64,000 nt of DNA from Vandiemenella viatica (lineage: Eukaryota; Arthropoda; Insecta; Orthoptera; Morabidae). How positions within the stretch are numbered: the first letter of the stretch is position 1; every line of letters starts with the position of its first letter. Below the pieces are notes generated by a model that saw nothing but the letters and a program-made list of their open reading frames with translations, was not told the DNA's origin and did not search any database. Where the stretch lies: positions 172,306,935 through 172,370,934 of the forward strand of contig CM061921.1 of the NCBI GenBank assembly GCA_031002005.1. The letters are read 5' to 3'. This document shows, in pieces, positions 7,865 to 18,659 of this stretch. Made by a program: the position numbers and the translations under genes.

Positions 7865-8060
7865 GTGGAGGTGGCGCATGAACTCGACGAGCATTTCCGA
7901 GCGGAGCCGAGAGCAGCCGAAGGGAGCCGAGCCGGAGCAGCCGACACGAGCGGAGCCGAGAGCAGCCGAAGGGAGCGGAGCCGGAGCAGCCGACACGAGG
8001 GTGGCCGAGACCAGCCGAAGGAAGCCGAGCCGGAGCAGCTGATTCGAGCCAACCTGCGAC
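7865..8060 (+). repeat. GC-rich 50-bp minisatellite (about three units) in the LTR-element leader
   Basis: Three imperfect units of about 50 bp built on GCCGAGAGCAGCCGAAGGGA and CCGGAGCAGCCGACACGAG. The region gives long open frames on both strands because of its composition, which I do not regard as genes. It lies between the primer-binding site and the coiled-coil ORF. Confidence 0.7.
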
Positions 8061-8459
8061 CAGCCGAGCTGAGCCGAGCAGACCTGACTGAAGACACCAA
8101 AGCTAAGTGCGCGAGTTGCTGCTAGCGAGCTGCTGCGAAGCGTCTTTTCCTATCTGTTCCGTTCCTTTAATATTTTTTTCCTATAATTTCGAGTCGCACA
8201 TAGGAAGGAAACCCGAGTTAAGTTTTTCTCTCCTTTTTGCCCATTCCTTTGTCATTCTGGTGACACTTACCGCCTGTTGACGCAGCACAAGTAGTTGGTT
8301 TCAGTTTGCATGCATTTAATTCTGATATGGTGATTGAGTTTCATAAATAGCAGCGTTGTATTGATTTTGTTTGCTGTGAATTGAAGGGGGGAAGTAAAGC
8401 AGCTGAGTTATTATCATAATTGGATTTTCCCGTGGGATTTGTAATATTAACTTACTGAA

Positions 8460-9777
8460 ATGGGGGAAGAGACGGAGTCAAAATTGGCTGAAATGGCTGA
8501 AATGCTGGCTAGGTTTGCGGAAACCCTAAATAATAAACTTGATTCTAAATTTGAAACCCTAAATGATAGTTTGGATTTTAAATTTGATTCCAAATGGGAA
8601 ACCTTTAAGGACTCTAATGATAATCTTCATTCCGAATTTGAAACCCCTAATGGTAAACTCTAAGTGCTGGGGAGGGAGCAGAAATTGCACATAGCAGAGT
8701 TAGACAGAAAACTTGACGATTATGGTAATTTGTGGGTCGGGCAGTTAGATAAGTTGTCCTCTCAAATTTCCGAGGTAACAGAACAAGTTAAGAGGCCAGA
8801 TGCAGACGAAATTTCACAGAACGGAAGCGGAGGATTAAGGAAGAAGAAATTCAGGAAGAAGTTTTTATTTTTGACACTATATTAGGTAATGTTCTAAAGG
8901 ATGAAGTTGAAGTAAATTGTAAAAGTATTATGGCTGCGGAAACAGACGTTCAAGGGTGTAAGGAGAAATTTGTGGAAGACGATATAAAAGAGAAATTTTT
9001 TGAAGTAGCGGAGGAATCCTTTTATGATGCTCTTACAGAGGAGAAGTCAAGATTAGGGAGAATGAGGTTATAAAGATTGAAGTGGAGGGATTTTTATCTG
9101 TAAATACGGGAGAAGTAAAGTTGGATAGAATCAAAGCAGTACGACAGCCATATGGCTTTGACAATAGTGACTGGAGCGGGAGCAGTGGCCGACAGTCGGC
9201 GCGTACTAGCATATGCCGGAGCACTGTTGGAACCTGTGCCGCAAAAGTTTTGACCGCCGCAACACGGGCGAGCGCAGAAAAACAAGCGGGCAAGTTGCGT
9301 TACGCACGGGAACGTAATAGAGTGGCAGAATCAGTCATTTGTATAGTAAAACAGTATCAGTTTGTAGGTGAGAAGAGTAAAATTGGCAGAAAATTCATAC
9401 GGTGGAAAACTAGTGAGAAGGAAAATGAAATCGACAGAAAATTCATACGGTGGAAAACTAGTGAGAAGGAAAATGAAATCGACAGAAAATTCATACGGTG
9501 GAAAACTAATGAGAAGGAAAATGAAATCGACAGAAAATTCATACGGTGGAAAACTAATGAGGAGTATAAAATTGACAGAGAATTCATACGTTGGAAAACT
9601 AATGAGCGTGGGCAAACAAGTGTTGAGTTACCCGATTGTGACCAGACAGAAAAAAGTAATCCTATCCTGTTATTTCTATGTTTTTTTCAATTATCAATCC
9701 TGTTTTCGAGAGAAAATCTCTGTACTACTATAAATCCTACTTTTCCCTTACCTTTGAAGGCGCGAGCAGTAATGTAG
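8460..9777 (+). pseudogene. Degraded gag-like coiled-coil ORF of the LTR element
   Basis: Starting MGEETESKLAEMAEMLARF, the frame shows LDSKFETLNDSL-type heptad-like repeats typical of a coiled coil. An in-frame TAA at 8661-8663 interrupts it, after which the same frame continues to 8885. Frame changes near 8865-8880 and near 9050-9060 then connect it to an acidic stretch and to the frame beginning at 9082. The last part holds 16-residue repeats (RKFIRWKTSEKENEI) encoded by the 48-bp repeats. No zinc knuckle or catalytic motif is visible. I infer a gag-like structural protein of a non-autonomous element, broken by one nonsense and two frame changes. The function is not established. Confidence 0.5.
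9385..9612 (+). repeat. 48-bp in-frame tandem repeat, about 4.8 units
   Basis: Units start at 9385, 9433, 9481, 9529 (45 bp) and 9574 (partial). The first three are almost identical; the fourth lost one codon and the fifth is diverged. The length is a multiple of three and the only irregular unit drops exactly three bases, so the repeat grew while the frame was read as protein. Each unit encodes a basic and aromatic patch (RKFIRWK) followed by an acidic one (EKENE). Confidence 0.85.
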
Positions 9778-10228
9778 TAGCACGAAGAAGTGTGGTAAAG
9801 TGAGGGAAGTGACGCGTGTGACGTGATGCTTAAAGCAGAAAAGTGTACAGGTCATTGACCTGTGTGTAGCTGGTGTTTACATTGAAAGCAATGTTTTTGA
9901 CAGCAAGCTGTCAACTTGCTATTGAATACTAATTCATGTCCTTTTTTTTCTATTTTGTGTTCAGTGGTTTTTTTTTTCCTTTCTTATGTTTACTGTTTCT
10001 GATATGTCTGGTGTGTAATACTTTTCTTGTATTTTTGTTGAACTTAATATGTATTTGCTTCTGTTATTGTAAGTGTAAGCAAGCAGCCACGCAGACTTAG
10101 CGTTATGTTTGGTAATATGTATTGGTATGTGCCCATGTCTCTATGTAAATGTTAACAGAAGTGGTCTGTAATGACGAAAGTTGGTACCTTTTTCAATGCC
10201 AACTTTCGCCACATTCCAACCGGGGGAG

Positions 10229-10978
10229 TGTGACATAACAGTTTTTTTTTGATAATTGATCAATTTTATCTGAAACCAGATCAATTATCACAAGGTTGTT
10301 AGTTAGGGAGTGTAACATAACCGTTGAAATTACGGATATAATTTTAGTATAAATTGTGATCTGAGAAGTAAATGTAATGTCTTTGGTGGAGCGATTACTT
10401 AGCGCGCTTTAAAACAGTCTTGTATTGGCGACGGTCGAGTAAGCTACGGCCAGCGAGAGCTTATATGCCGCGGCCGGGAGCGTGTGTGTGTGTCGCTTAA
10501 CCGAGGCTCAGAGTTGTAAGACATTGTGTGGACATTCTGGAGGTATTTTTGTGGACTATGAAGGTTATTTTGAATGAACTGGTTTCCCATAAACTGTGTA
10601 TGTTGAACTGCTATTGATTTTGATCACATCGATTGTGTAATAATTAATTACGGGGCTTGTACTGAATGTTACAATCCTTGATTATCCTCGAACCTGCATT
10701 CTTTGGAGAAGAAGTTTAGTTTTTAAGTATCTGCTGGCTTGCTTAGATATTTGTAGTTTCAGAGGAATAAATGTGAGTGAACTGTGAAAGCTGAAATGCT
10801 GTGTATTTCTCAGTACTTTCTTACTTGTTTTCTCTGACTACAATTCTAGTTTATCTAACTAGTAAAGATCAGCAGATTGGCGACCGCACGGCTGACCGAA
10901 CTTTTTATTTATAAGTGTTAATTCATAATTAAATCGAAAAGCCAACAAGTACTACGCCAAGACGACTGTGAGCTTGCA
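10229..10978 (+). repeat. 3' LTR (extended form)
   Basis: The polypurine tract CCGGGGGAG ends at 10228 and TGTGACATAACAG follows, so the LTR most likely starts at 10229. A second start-like TGTAACATAACC is at 10311, from which homology with the left LTR begins. The 82 bases between include the inverted pair GATAATTGATC and GATCAATTATC. The end is GTGAGCTTGCA at 10978. Confidence 0.7.
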
Positions 10979-11190
10979 AGGTCTATATGTCCGGTGATTA
11001 TGATGTCCAGCACAGCCGGTCTATGTCTCGCACTGAAAGGGATGTGCGTTGCTTTAGCTGGTTCGAAAACATCTATATTTCTAAGTTCGCAGATTTCTAG
11101 CAACAGTTGGCCTTTTCTATTACTTGTTCTCGAGTACCAGCTGGGGTGTTTCTGGTTGAGGTCCGTAGTAGTAGGGAATTGCGGGTGCAT
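10979..11190 (-). pseudogene. Jockey-type LINE endonuclease fragment
   Basis: Minus-strand translation reads NQKHPSWYSRTSNRKGQLLL, then THIPFSARHRPAVLDIIIT. This is the last third of the APE-type endonuclease domain of Jockey-superfamily LINEs (the block after the GDFNAKH motif, ending in the conserved P-x-x-LD). It begins exactly at the LTR boundary and lacks the rest of the LINE. It shows that the sequence to the right of the LTR element is not the virus-like block found on its left. Confidence 0.75.
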
Positions 11191-11243
11191 TCAGGCGTCA
11201 CTAATTCGACCGAGGGGTGGGGTGCAGTCATGCGTCACTAATT

Positions 11244-11400
11244 AGGCCACTTGACTGGAAGGGAGGACTCAAGAGCCACTTGACTCAAGTGGCCACTTGA
11301 CTCAAGTGGCCACTTGTCTCAAGAGCCACTTGTCTCAAGATCCACTTGTCTCAAGAGCCACTTGTCTCAAGAGCCACTTGTCTCAAGTAGCCACTTGACT
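11244..11400 (+). repeat. 17-19-bp minisatellite with CCACTTG core
   Basis: About eight imperfect units of the form CAAGAGCCACTTGTCT or CAAGTGGCCACTTGACT. Because CAAGTGG and CCACTTG are reverse complements, neighbouring units can fold on each other. Further diverged units continue to about 11460. Confidence 0.8.
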
Positions 11401-11559
11401 AACCTCAGCTTCCCAGACCACTTGAGTGACCAACTGCATCCTTCACTTGCTCAAGTGTCCTTTGCCAACGGATCCCTCTAACCATCATCTTTGCCAGTGC
11501 GTGCCGAGGAAAATAACAGGTAAATGCTGTGGCGGTGGGGGCGGGCGCCGCAAGTGGAT

Positions 11560-12559
11560 NNNNNNNNNNNNNNNNNNNNNNNNNNNNNNNNNNNNNNNNN
11601 NNNNNNNNNNNNNNNNNNNNNNNNNNNNNNNNNNNNNNNNNNNNNNNNNNNNNNNNNNNNNNNNNNNNNNNNNNNNNNNNNNNNNNNNNNNNNNNNNNNN
11701 NNNNNNNNNNNNNNNNNNNNNNNNNNNNNNNNNNNNNNNNNNNNNNNNNNNNNNNNNNNNNNNNNNNNNNNNNNNNNNNNNNNNNNNNNNNNNNNNNNNN
11801 NNNNNNNNNNNNNNNNNNNNNNNNNNNNNNNNNNNNNNNNNNNNNNNNNNNNNNNNNNNNNNNNNNNNNNNNNNNNNNNNNNNNNNNNNNNNNNNNNNNN
11901 NNNNNNNNNNNNNNNNNNNNNNNNNNNNNNNNNNNNNNNNNNNNNNNNNNNNNNNNNNNNNNNNNNNNNNNNNNNNNNNNNNNNNNNNNNNNNNNNNNNN
12001 NNNNNNNNNNNNNNNNNNNNNNNNNNNNNNNNNNNNNNNNNNNNNNNNNNNNNNNNNNNNNNNNNNNNNNNNNNNNNNNNNNNNNNNNNNNNNNNNNNNN
12101 NNNNNNNNNNNNNNNNNNNNNNNNNNNNNNNNNNNNNNNNNNNNNNNNNNNNNNNNNNNNNNNNNNNNNNNNNNNNNNNNNNNNNNNNNNNNNNNNNNNN
12201 NNNNNNNNNNNNNNNNNNNNNNNNNNNNNNNNNNNNNNNNNNNNNNNNNNNNNNNNNNNNNNNNNNNNNNNNNNNNNNNNNNNNNNNNNNNNNNNNNNNN
12301 NNNNNNNNNNNNNNNNNNNNNNNNNNNNNNNNNNNNNNNNNNNNNNNNNNNNNNNNNNNNNNNNNNNNNNNNNNNNNNNNNNNNNNNNNNNNNNNNNNNN
12401 NNNNNNNNNNNNNNNNNNNNNNNNNNNNNNNNNNNNNNNNNNNNNNNNNNNNNNNNNNNNNNNNNNNNNNNNNNNNNNNNNNNNNNNNNNNNNNNNNNNN
12501 NNNNNNNNNNNNNNNNNNNNNNNNNNNNNNNNNNNNNNNNNNNNNNNNNNNNNNNNNNN
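11560..12559. other. Assembly gap of exactly 1,000 N
   Basis: 1,000 consecutive N. The round size suggests a scaffolding placeholder rather than a measured distance. Apparent frames across it are meaningless. Short unique flanks (11401-11559 and 12560-12692) hold no recognisable gene. Confidence 0.99.
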
Positions 12560-12705
12560 ATGCAAGAAACGACTTACGGAAACAGAAAGCCGAACCGGTG
12601 GTACCAACACTGAAACCGTCACAGCACAAATTGGAACAGTGATCAAGGACAAGGAAGCAAAAATATATCTGATTACTTCATACATAATTTCCATTCAGAG
12701 AGTTG

Positions 12706-12913
12706 CCGACCCCGGCAGCGTAGGGGTAGCGTGCTTGCTTCGCGTTGCAGGGGTCGCCGGTTCGAGTCCGGCCTCGGGCATGGGTGGTTTTAATTAAGTG
12801 TTGTGTTTGTCTTGTGTAGTCTATACCAGGAAGAATCCATAATACACTGAGTGATACATTACATGCATACAAACTACAAAAAATTACTTAGTATGGCCTC
12901 GTAGACAAATGCC

Positions 12914-12948
<35 letters not shown>
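12706..12948 (+). mobile_element. tRNA-derived SINE (family A) with target-site duplication
   Basis: The head resembles a tRNA, with an A-box-like GTAGGGGTAGCGTGC and a B box GGTTCGAGTCC, the internal promoter of RNA polymerase III. A body without coding potential and a tail of 31 A (12918-12948) follow. ATTCAGAGAGTTG is present on both sides (12693-12705 and 12948-12960), the last A shared with the tail, so this is a TPRT insertion. The same family occurs in reverse at 34080-34329. Confidence 0.9.
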
Positions 12949-12950
<2 letters not shown>

Positions 12951-12960
12951 CAGAGAGTTG

Positions 12961-15900
12961 TTATTGCATGTGTTCAAACAATGAGACTTTGGGGCATACG
13001 GCTGAGAGACACGATGATTCATGACTGAAAAAAAAACTCAATAAATCAAAAGTAGGTATAACGGAAACTTGTATAACCAGATGTGTGTTGATCGAAATGA
13101 AACTTCGCGAGTACAGAAGTAACAACGGGAATGATCCAGAGGGATCGCATTATTGTGATTTAAATATTAAAGGAGTTTTCCTGGAAGAAATTACGTACTT
13201 AACCACGAAAAAAGTTACTAACAAATTAGATTTCATTCACAGATATGTCTTACACCAATTATTTGTTTAAAGAGGAGAAGTTTTTACCGCACACCATACA
13301 TGATATTGTAACCAGAAATTTACGATGCACTTATAAAGATACTGGATCTGGCACTCGTTTAACGCTGCAGTAATTCAATTTGATAGTGGAACCAATGTGT
13401 ACGGACGAATTATCTGCTCCAGCTGATGAGATTAGGATTTAATACCGTGGTCGAATTGAAACAGTTTGCTGGTGTGCCGTAAATCTGGCATTTTTGGTCA
13501 AGAATTGGAGAGAGAAACATTAAAAAGGTTTTACAGCAAGCCATGAGCCAGTCTACTATGATATCTGTAATTTAAGTGGTAGAATTATTACTTGTACTTC
13601 TGAGATGAAGTAAAATGTTCATGAAATATGGAGAACGTCTGGTGCTTAAAATGATCTTAGGGCTATGTGGGGTGTTAAAAGGGACCAGTAATGTATGGAG
13701 GATATCATGTAGGCCAGAATTTAATCACTGAATATTATGGCTCAAGAGGAACAGCGTTATTGCGGAAGGGGTAACAATATTGAGAGTTTCGATCGATCCG
13801 AATAAAGAGTGGAATATCCGTTACGCATAATTGTAGCATGCTGCGAAAGTGTATAGAAAAAGCGTGAGCTGGAAATTTCTCAACAGAAAAGTAGAACTGC
13901 TTGTAACATGACGCGCTGTCGCCACGTTACAAGGTGCATTTTTATTATATATGTCATAATGTTAGAGTAATTTACATAAATCTTGGGCGACCACCTAAAT
14001 AGATTTTTGTTGTAATTTTATAAAGTACGCAAGATTCCAAGTGAGGACTGTAATGAAATGGTGAACATACAGTGTATCTTGGTAAAGCGAATATTAAAGA
14101 ATTATTGAGCCATGTAGGCTTGAAGCTAATCTTGGTCTTCCCGAACCTTGGCGACAGGACGTCGTGGATTTGGGGTTTGCCGGACCACACACTCTGCTCC
14201 CTGGGGAAGGGTCACTCACCTGGCGGGAAATGTCTGCCGCCCGACACCCGAATGTGCTCTCACCCCGGCGAACTTAGCCGAATATGTCCGACCTCTGTTA
14301 GATACGCTGGGTGAATCACATATCTGGGATATCACGTGACATTAGGTGCCGACCTGAAGATCCAATCCAAATGAGCGTAAAACTTTAAATCCTGGGAATT
14401 TCTGTTATATGTGAGCTTCGAGACTGCAAGGGGCGGAGCGAGAAGTTTCCTCGTGGACCGAAGAGCGAGGAGCTGGGGATTCTGCCTGCGATTCTAGTCG
14501 AGTCTAGTCTGAGGTGGACTTGGAAAGTTGGCTTCTCTCGCCAACTGCCGTTGTACGATTTCTGGCTGTCAGCTTGCCTTGCTGGAGCAGGCTTATCACG
14601 GCGACACCGCCGGTAATGCGATGACGCGCATTGTCAGACCAGAGATGCCTGTAGTTGCCTTGTGAGATAGTCTCACATATCGTGGGTCCGCTCCAATCAC
14701 CGCAGACATCAGACGCAGAACTACAATGGTAACTTATTACGACCAAGCCATCTGATTGTGCATTCCGTGAAACAGAACCCGTAAACGACTTTGAGAGGAT
14801 AGATCCATGTTCTCACTTTGTAATTGTATAAACCCCAGAGATAGCGGCATAATTTGCCAAAACTAGTTATTTTCGAATGATATATTGTTCATTCGTGGCG
14901 CCCATGATTGTCTTTTCTTACTGTAAAGTCACAGTATTATGATGCCTTTGTCTGAGGTCGTCATAACTTGTATTTTTCATTATTTCCAATCGTCATTGTT
15001 TCTTGCACTTTGATTCTGAGATATACTTAAAAGTAAATATACAATTGTTTGCTTGCTCATGACGGCTAATTGTACCTCTGAGCGTTGCTTTTGTGATTTT
15101 GCCGATTTGTGTTAATGTTAACGGTAAATTCGCTCAGACTTGTAATCGCCAGTGATAAGAAAATAAATGTCATATTGTGACAATTTTTCCTAAATTCCAA
15201 CTAACGTCGAGATTCTTGCAAAATTAATAAATTTTCACTCCTTCATAAAAATTAAGATTAAAAATCCACAATTATTAATCATAAAGGTATGAAAGGTAAT
15301 TGTAACGTAGTTTGCCCACCAAGGCACCCACTACAACATGTATCAAAATGATACTCTCGCCCGCCGATGGGTTAAATAAATGGGATACTGGTCCAACACC
15401 TGTGTCAACTTACTCCACTGTTTAGGAGATATAATAACCTTGTTGTTACTAACTTTTTCAAGCACAAATACTGACAAAAATTCATGATTTGACGACAATC
15501 TGAAAAAGGTTTTGGTATCACGGCTGTTTAACTTTTATGATAATGAAATGAAAAAAGAAGTGGTCATTTCAGTAAATCTAAGTAGGTCGGTGCAGAGGGT
15601 ATTTTATATAAATATCATTGTATAATGATTGAGATAGAACTTTTTACATGACATTAATCGTCGCTTAAGCACGTCTGCTGCTTTCTGTACCTAAAGGCCA
15701 TAAACTGCATCAAGATGAACGTTGTTTCACTATGAATTGTATTTGGGAGATATGTGGATTCCAACGGGAAAATTAAGTATTCGAAATAAATGAACTGGTT
15801 GGCTGTCTGATTTTGCAACGTGGTACCTTGTCAAGGCACGAGAGCAGGATGTGTTTGCCTGAATCACGCTGATAAATAGCTTGAGTCATTCCGCACAAAA

Positions 15901-16442
15901 ATCTATTGACAATTTACTGGCTAAAAAATTGTGGTGACAGACTACAATATATCCAATTATAGCAGAACAGAGTTTTGCCGTAGTAAGAGAACAATGCCTG
16001 ACTTGTATCCCATACTGCCCCGAATGAGCAACATAGAATACCTCTAACAAGGAACAGCTAATTTCTCTTCTTGTGGGACCAATGGTCAATATTCTCTTCC
16101 TACTTATTTATTTAAAGTACCATACCAGATGCGATGATTTATTCATTAGATGGAGACTTCTTCCGAATCCAGAGTCGACCAGACGACAGTTACTTAGCTG
16201 TCGGAATCTGCCAGCTTCATTTTCCATGGCCAGCTTGTTACGCACTACTGATTACGCCGCCAGAGGGTCTAGGATTCGTTACACCGTCGCATGGTGTGAT
16301 TCCCTGTCAGTTGGAACGATGCCTTATATTTATGCATATTATCCGATCAGCATATTTTGCTTTACAGGATAATGTTGAATTATATAAAACATAACATTCG
16401 CATTGTCATGGTTCAGGTCAGTCCACTAGGGCCCCACAGTAT
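12961..16442. other. No recognised gene
   Basis: Mostly AT-rich unique-looking sequence. Frames here are short and resemble nothing I know. A GC-richer part at about 14140-14760 could be an old solo LTR or a promoter region, but I could not find matching ends. A TATGTAAATT-type AT-rich background dominates the remainder. Confidence 0.4.
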
Positions 16443-17838
16443 GGCCGGTTACATACTGGGCGGTTTCGGCCGCGCCGGAAATTTTTCCGTCGCCGTCGTT
16501 CAGGTAGTGGCGCAAGGGATCATATGGGAGCTTACACACTGGGCGGAGGGGAAAACGCGCGGCAGCTCTGCCGTCGTCGGCAGGTATACAGCCGAGCGCT
16601 GCCACTAACTTCGACGGTCCAGTCGACACAGTGGCCCATGTGGCCAGATAGGCTCTTGCACACTCGGTTGATTTTTAACCGCGTGTGCGTTTTAGTCTGT
16701 GTAAAGTTAACATTTTTTGAATTTAAAAATCGTAATGTGAGTTAAGTGGTGATAGATATTGATCTTCTCATTTCGTTGGTAGAAGCGAGACCAGTTTTAA
16801 GAGACAAAACATTAGATTCTTTCAAAGATCGGGACGCTATCAGGAACGCTTGGAAAGTAGTGTGACTTGAAAATAGGAATGATTTTGACGAAATGGAAAA
16901 TGAGGGAAAATGCCTTTGGATAGTAAACTTTTGAACACGTATTAACATATTTTTTTACAACCAATTTTTTTAACACAGCAGTGACGAATACAGTGAGACA
17001 AGCTGTTTAGTGAATTCCGCATCATCTTTGCCATTTACTTTCGATTTTTCTTTGTAAAGTAATAGTTATTAAAACACTCAACATATTACAACCTAAGCAA
17101 AAAAGTTTAACTAGTCGATTGTGCTTTTAAGTATAAAAGCAATATAGAGTAAACTCAACAGTGATGAGTCGATTACACAGTGAAGCATTAGTTACAAATA
17201 AATCTAAGGATTAGTCATTATATGTCATATTGTATTTTTCAAACTTTTCTTGTATACCTATTCGTATTCACCTTAAGGAGTTTTCATCCTAATTAACATA
17301 AAACAAATATAGCTGATTGGAATTTTATAAAATTAAAAGTTTATCTATAGTAGGTCCATGAGAAATGTGCTTACTTCAAGGTGTTTTTCAGCATATTTCA
17401 CACGTTAAATACCTTTCATCAACTGGGTTTTTCTCTTTTAAATGCCGTAATTTAGTTTCACTTGCAATTGCAGAAATAAACATTCCAAAAAAATTGAAAA
17501 ACTTGGTGTCGTCGTTCCTCAAATATTCTGTTCTCCTTTGGTTTTATCTTTTCTTATTTCTATGGCGACGGAACCGTCAAAATAACAATTTCAAAACCTA
17601 ACTACGAAGTAATAAACGCTAAATTAACTAAATTAAATTCTAATTCATAAAATGATACTCGAGTAATCAAAAGCAAGGTACTGGCGCCCTACCACGTCAC
17701 CTTTTCATAGCAGTGGAAGTTTTACCGGTGTAATAAGCAGCGGAAGTTCTACCGCTGGATGTGTAAATACCTCAAATTCTATAGGCGGCAGCGGTTAAGT
17801 TTCCGCTGCGGGAAAAACCGTCCAGTGTGTAACCGGCC
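16443..17838. mobile_element. Harbinger-like DNA transposon remnant
   Basis: The left end GGCCGGTTACATACTGGGCG and the right end, read in reverse, GGCCGGTTACACACTGGACG form a terminal inverted repeat, with weaker similarity extending to about 50 bp. The 1,396-bp element contains a MADF-domain remnant, the DNA-binding partner gene typical of PIF/Harbinger and ISL2EU elements. No transposase is seen. The three flanking bases (TAT left, TAA right) only partly agree, so the duplication is degraded or the boundary is off by a base. A second TTACACACTGGGCGG copy of the TIR core lies at 16531-16545. Confidence 0.7.
16749..16936 (+). pseudogene. MADF-domain remnant
   Basis: The reading VIDIDLLISLVEARPVL, then DKTLDSFKDRDAIRNAW, then a stop and NDFDEMENEGKC, matches the start of a MADF (Myb/SANT-like) domain. 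The usual Trp before Asp-Lys is Arg and the frame has a TGA after the NAWKVV block. In Harbinger-type elements this protein helps the transposase into the nucleus and onto DNA. This copy is truncated and dead. Confidence 0.75.
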
Positions 17839-17979
17839 TAACTGCATAGTATAACAATGAAAAATTTTACAGCAGTAATAATAACAGTGTTATCGGTATT
17901 AAAACAATAATAAAAACAGTTGTCAGCATTAAAAAATTAAAAAATTTGGTTATCAGTACTGAAACAGCAATAAAAACAA

Positions 17980-18002
17980 ATATATATATATATATATATA
18001 TT
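17980..18002. repeat. (TA)n microsatellite
   Basis: About 11 TA dinucleotides in a row in an AT-rich spacer between the Harbinger-like element and the hairpin insertion. Nothing else is seen between 17839 and 18192. Confidence 0.9.
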
Positions 18003-18207
18003 TACTGGTTCGTTTCAACTACAGAGTCACTTTTTGATAGATAAATGTCTTGAGTAAGGCGTTTTTTTAGTTTAGTTTGGCCCGTTCTTTTTTTTTAATT
18101 CATATAATTGTGCACCAGGTACTGCACTGATTCGCTTGTTAAAATTTTTAGTTTACTGTTTTATGAATTAATTAATGTAACAAACATTTAATTCTCTGTG
18201 TAGCTGA

Positions 18208-18490
18208 TGTGGCAATTAAGTTTTTCCCGGCGTATGGTAGACAGGAATTCTTCACGGGTCTTCTGCCGGATAAGATCTTTTAAACACGACGTTTCGGCAG
18301 TCACCTCCACTGCCTTCATCTGGTGAGCTGTCATCGCGAAGTAGCTGCCGCGACGGTTGGCACATTCGGTGCCAACCGTCGCGGCAGCTACTTCGCGATG
18401 ACAGCTCACCAGATGAAGGCAGTGGAGGTGACTGCCGAAACGTCGTGTTTAAAAGATCTTATCCGGCAGAAGACCCGTGAAGAATTCCTG
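18208..18490. mobile_element. Hairpin insertion: 125-bp perfect-looking arms with a 5-nt loop
   Basis: Arms 18239-18363 and 18369-18493 are reverse complements with a loop ATTCG, running for example from GACAGGAATTC to GAATTCCTGTC. Outside it TCTCTGTGTAGCTGA occurs on both sides (18193-18207 and 18491-18505), a 15-bp target-site duplication. The insertion also holds 31 bases (18208-18238) beyond the left arm. The arms encode a frame on each strand with the same start (MSCHREVAAATVG), as expected of a palindrome, so these are not genes. A retroposed, 5'-inverted fragment of a longer repeat is the likeliest origin. Confidence 0.8.
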
Positions 18491-18659
18491 TCTCTGTGTA
18501 GCTGACTATTAAGTGGTGGGTTCACTGCTAATCGGAGAACTTTGTTTTCGAATATTTATGCTCTATGTAACTTATTACGACTAGCACATCCCCATGTTGG
18601 ATATGCGTATGTCATTAGCAGTCGTAATATTATTTTGTAAATTAATAGGCAGCACTCAA

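Larger units (their letters stand above)
6952..10978 (+). mobile_element. Non-autonomous LTR retrotransposon
   Basis: Two long direct repeats (6952-7630 and 10311-10978, with a likely longer right LTR from 10229) begin TGTAACATAAC or TGTGACATAAC and end GAGCTTGCA, that is TG...CA. They enclose 2.6 kb with no recognisable reverse transcriptase, integrase or protease. A primer-binding-like TGGCGCC follows the left LTR and a G-rich polypurine tract (CCGGGGGAG, 10220-10228) precedes the right one. The element carries one degraded coiled-coil ORF. The flanking bases do not form a target-site duplication (CACCT on the left, AGGTC on the right), so the right side has probably been rearranged. Mobilisation would have needed enzymes from a related autonomous element. 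Confidence 0.85.

Noticed and set aside
7804..8125. Arg/Ser- or Ala/Glu-rich proteins on both strands
   Set aside because: The frames result from a GC-rich minisatellite built on GAGCCG/CAGCCG words; no start context or conserved domain.
9385..9612. CRISPR-like regular repeat
   Set aside because: Units are contiguous without unique spacers, occur in a eukaryotic LTR element and encode a protein repeat.
9331..9615. Minus-strand frames with repeated FHRMNFLSISF-like units
   Set aside because: They are the antisense of the 48-bp plus-strand repeats, and the repeat length keeps every frame open. The plus frame shows three-base indel behaviour and connects to the coiled-coil ORF.
12706..12790. 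Functional tRNA gene
   Set aside because: A and B boxes are present, but the 3' acceptor strand is missing and the sequence continues into a SINE body with poly(A) tail and target duplication.
11405..12797. Long open frames of 370-430 codons in several frames
   Set aside because: They consist almost entirely of the 1,000-N assembly gap; N codons cannot be read as stops.
13907..15312. Solo LTR bounded by TGTAAC words
   Set aside because: The ends are not TG...CA, no flanking duplication was found and internal LTR signals are not convincing.
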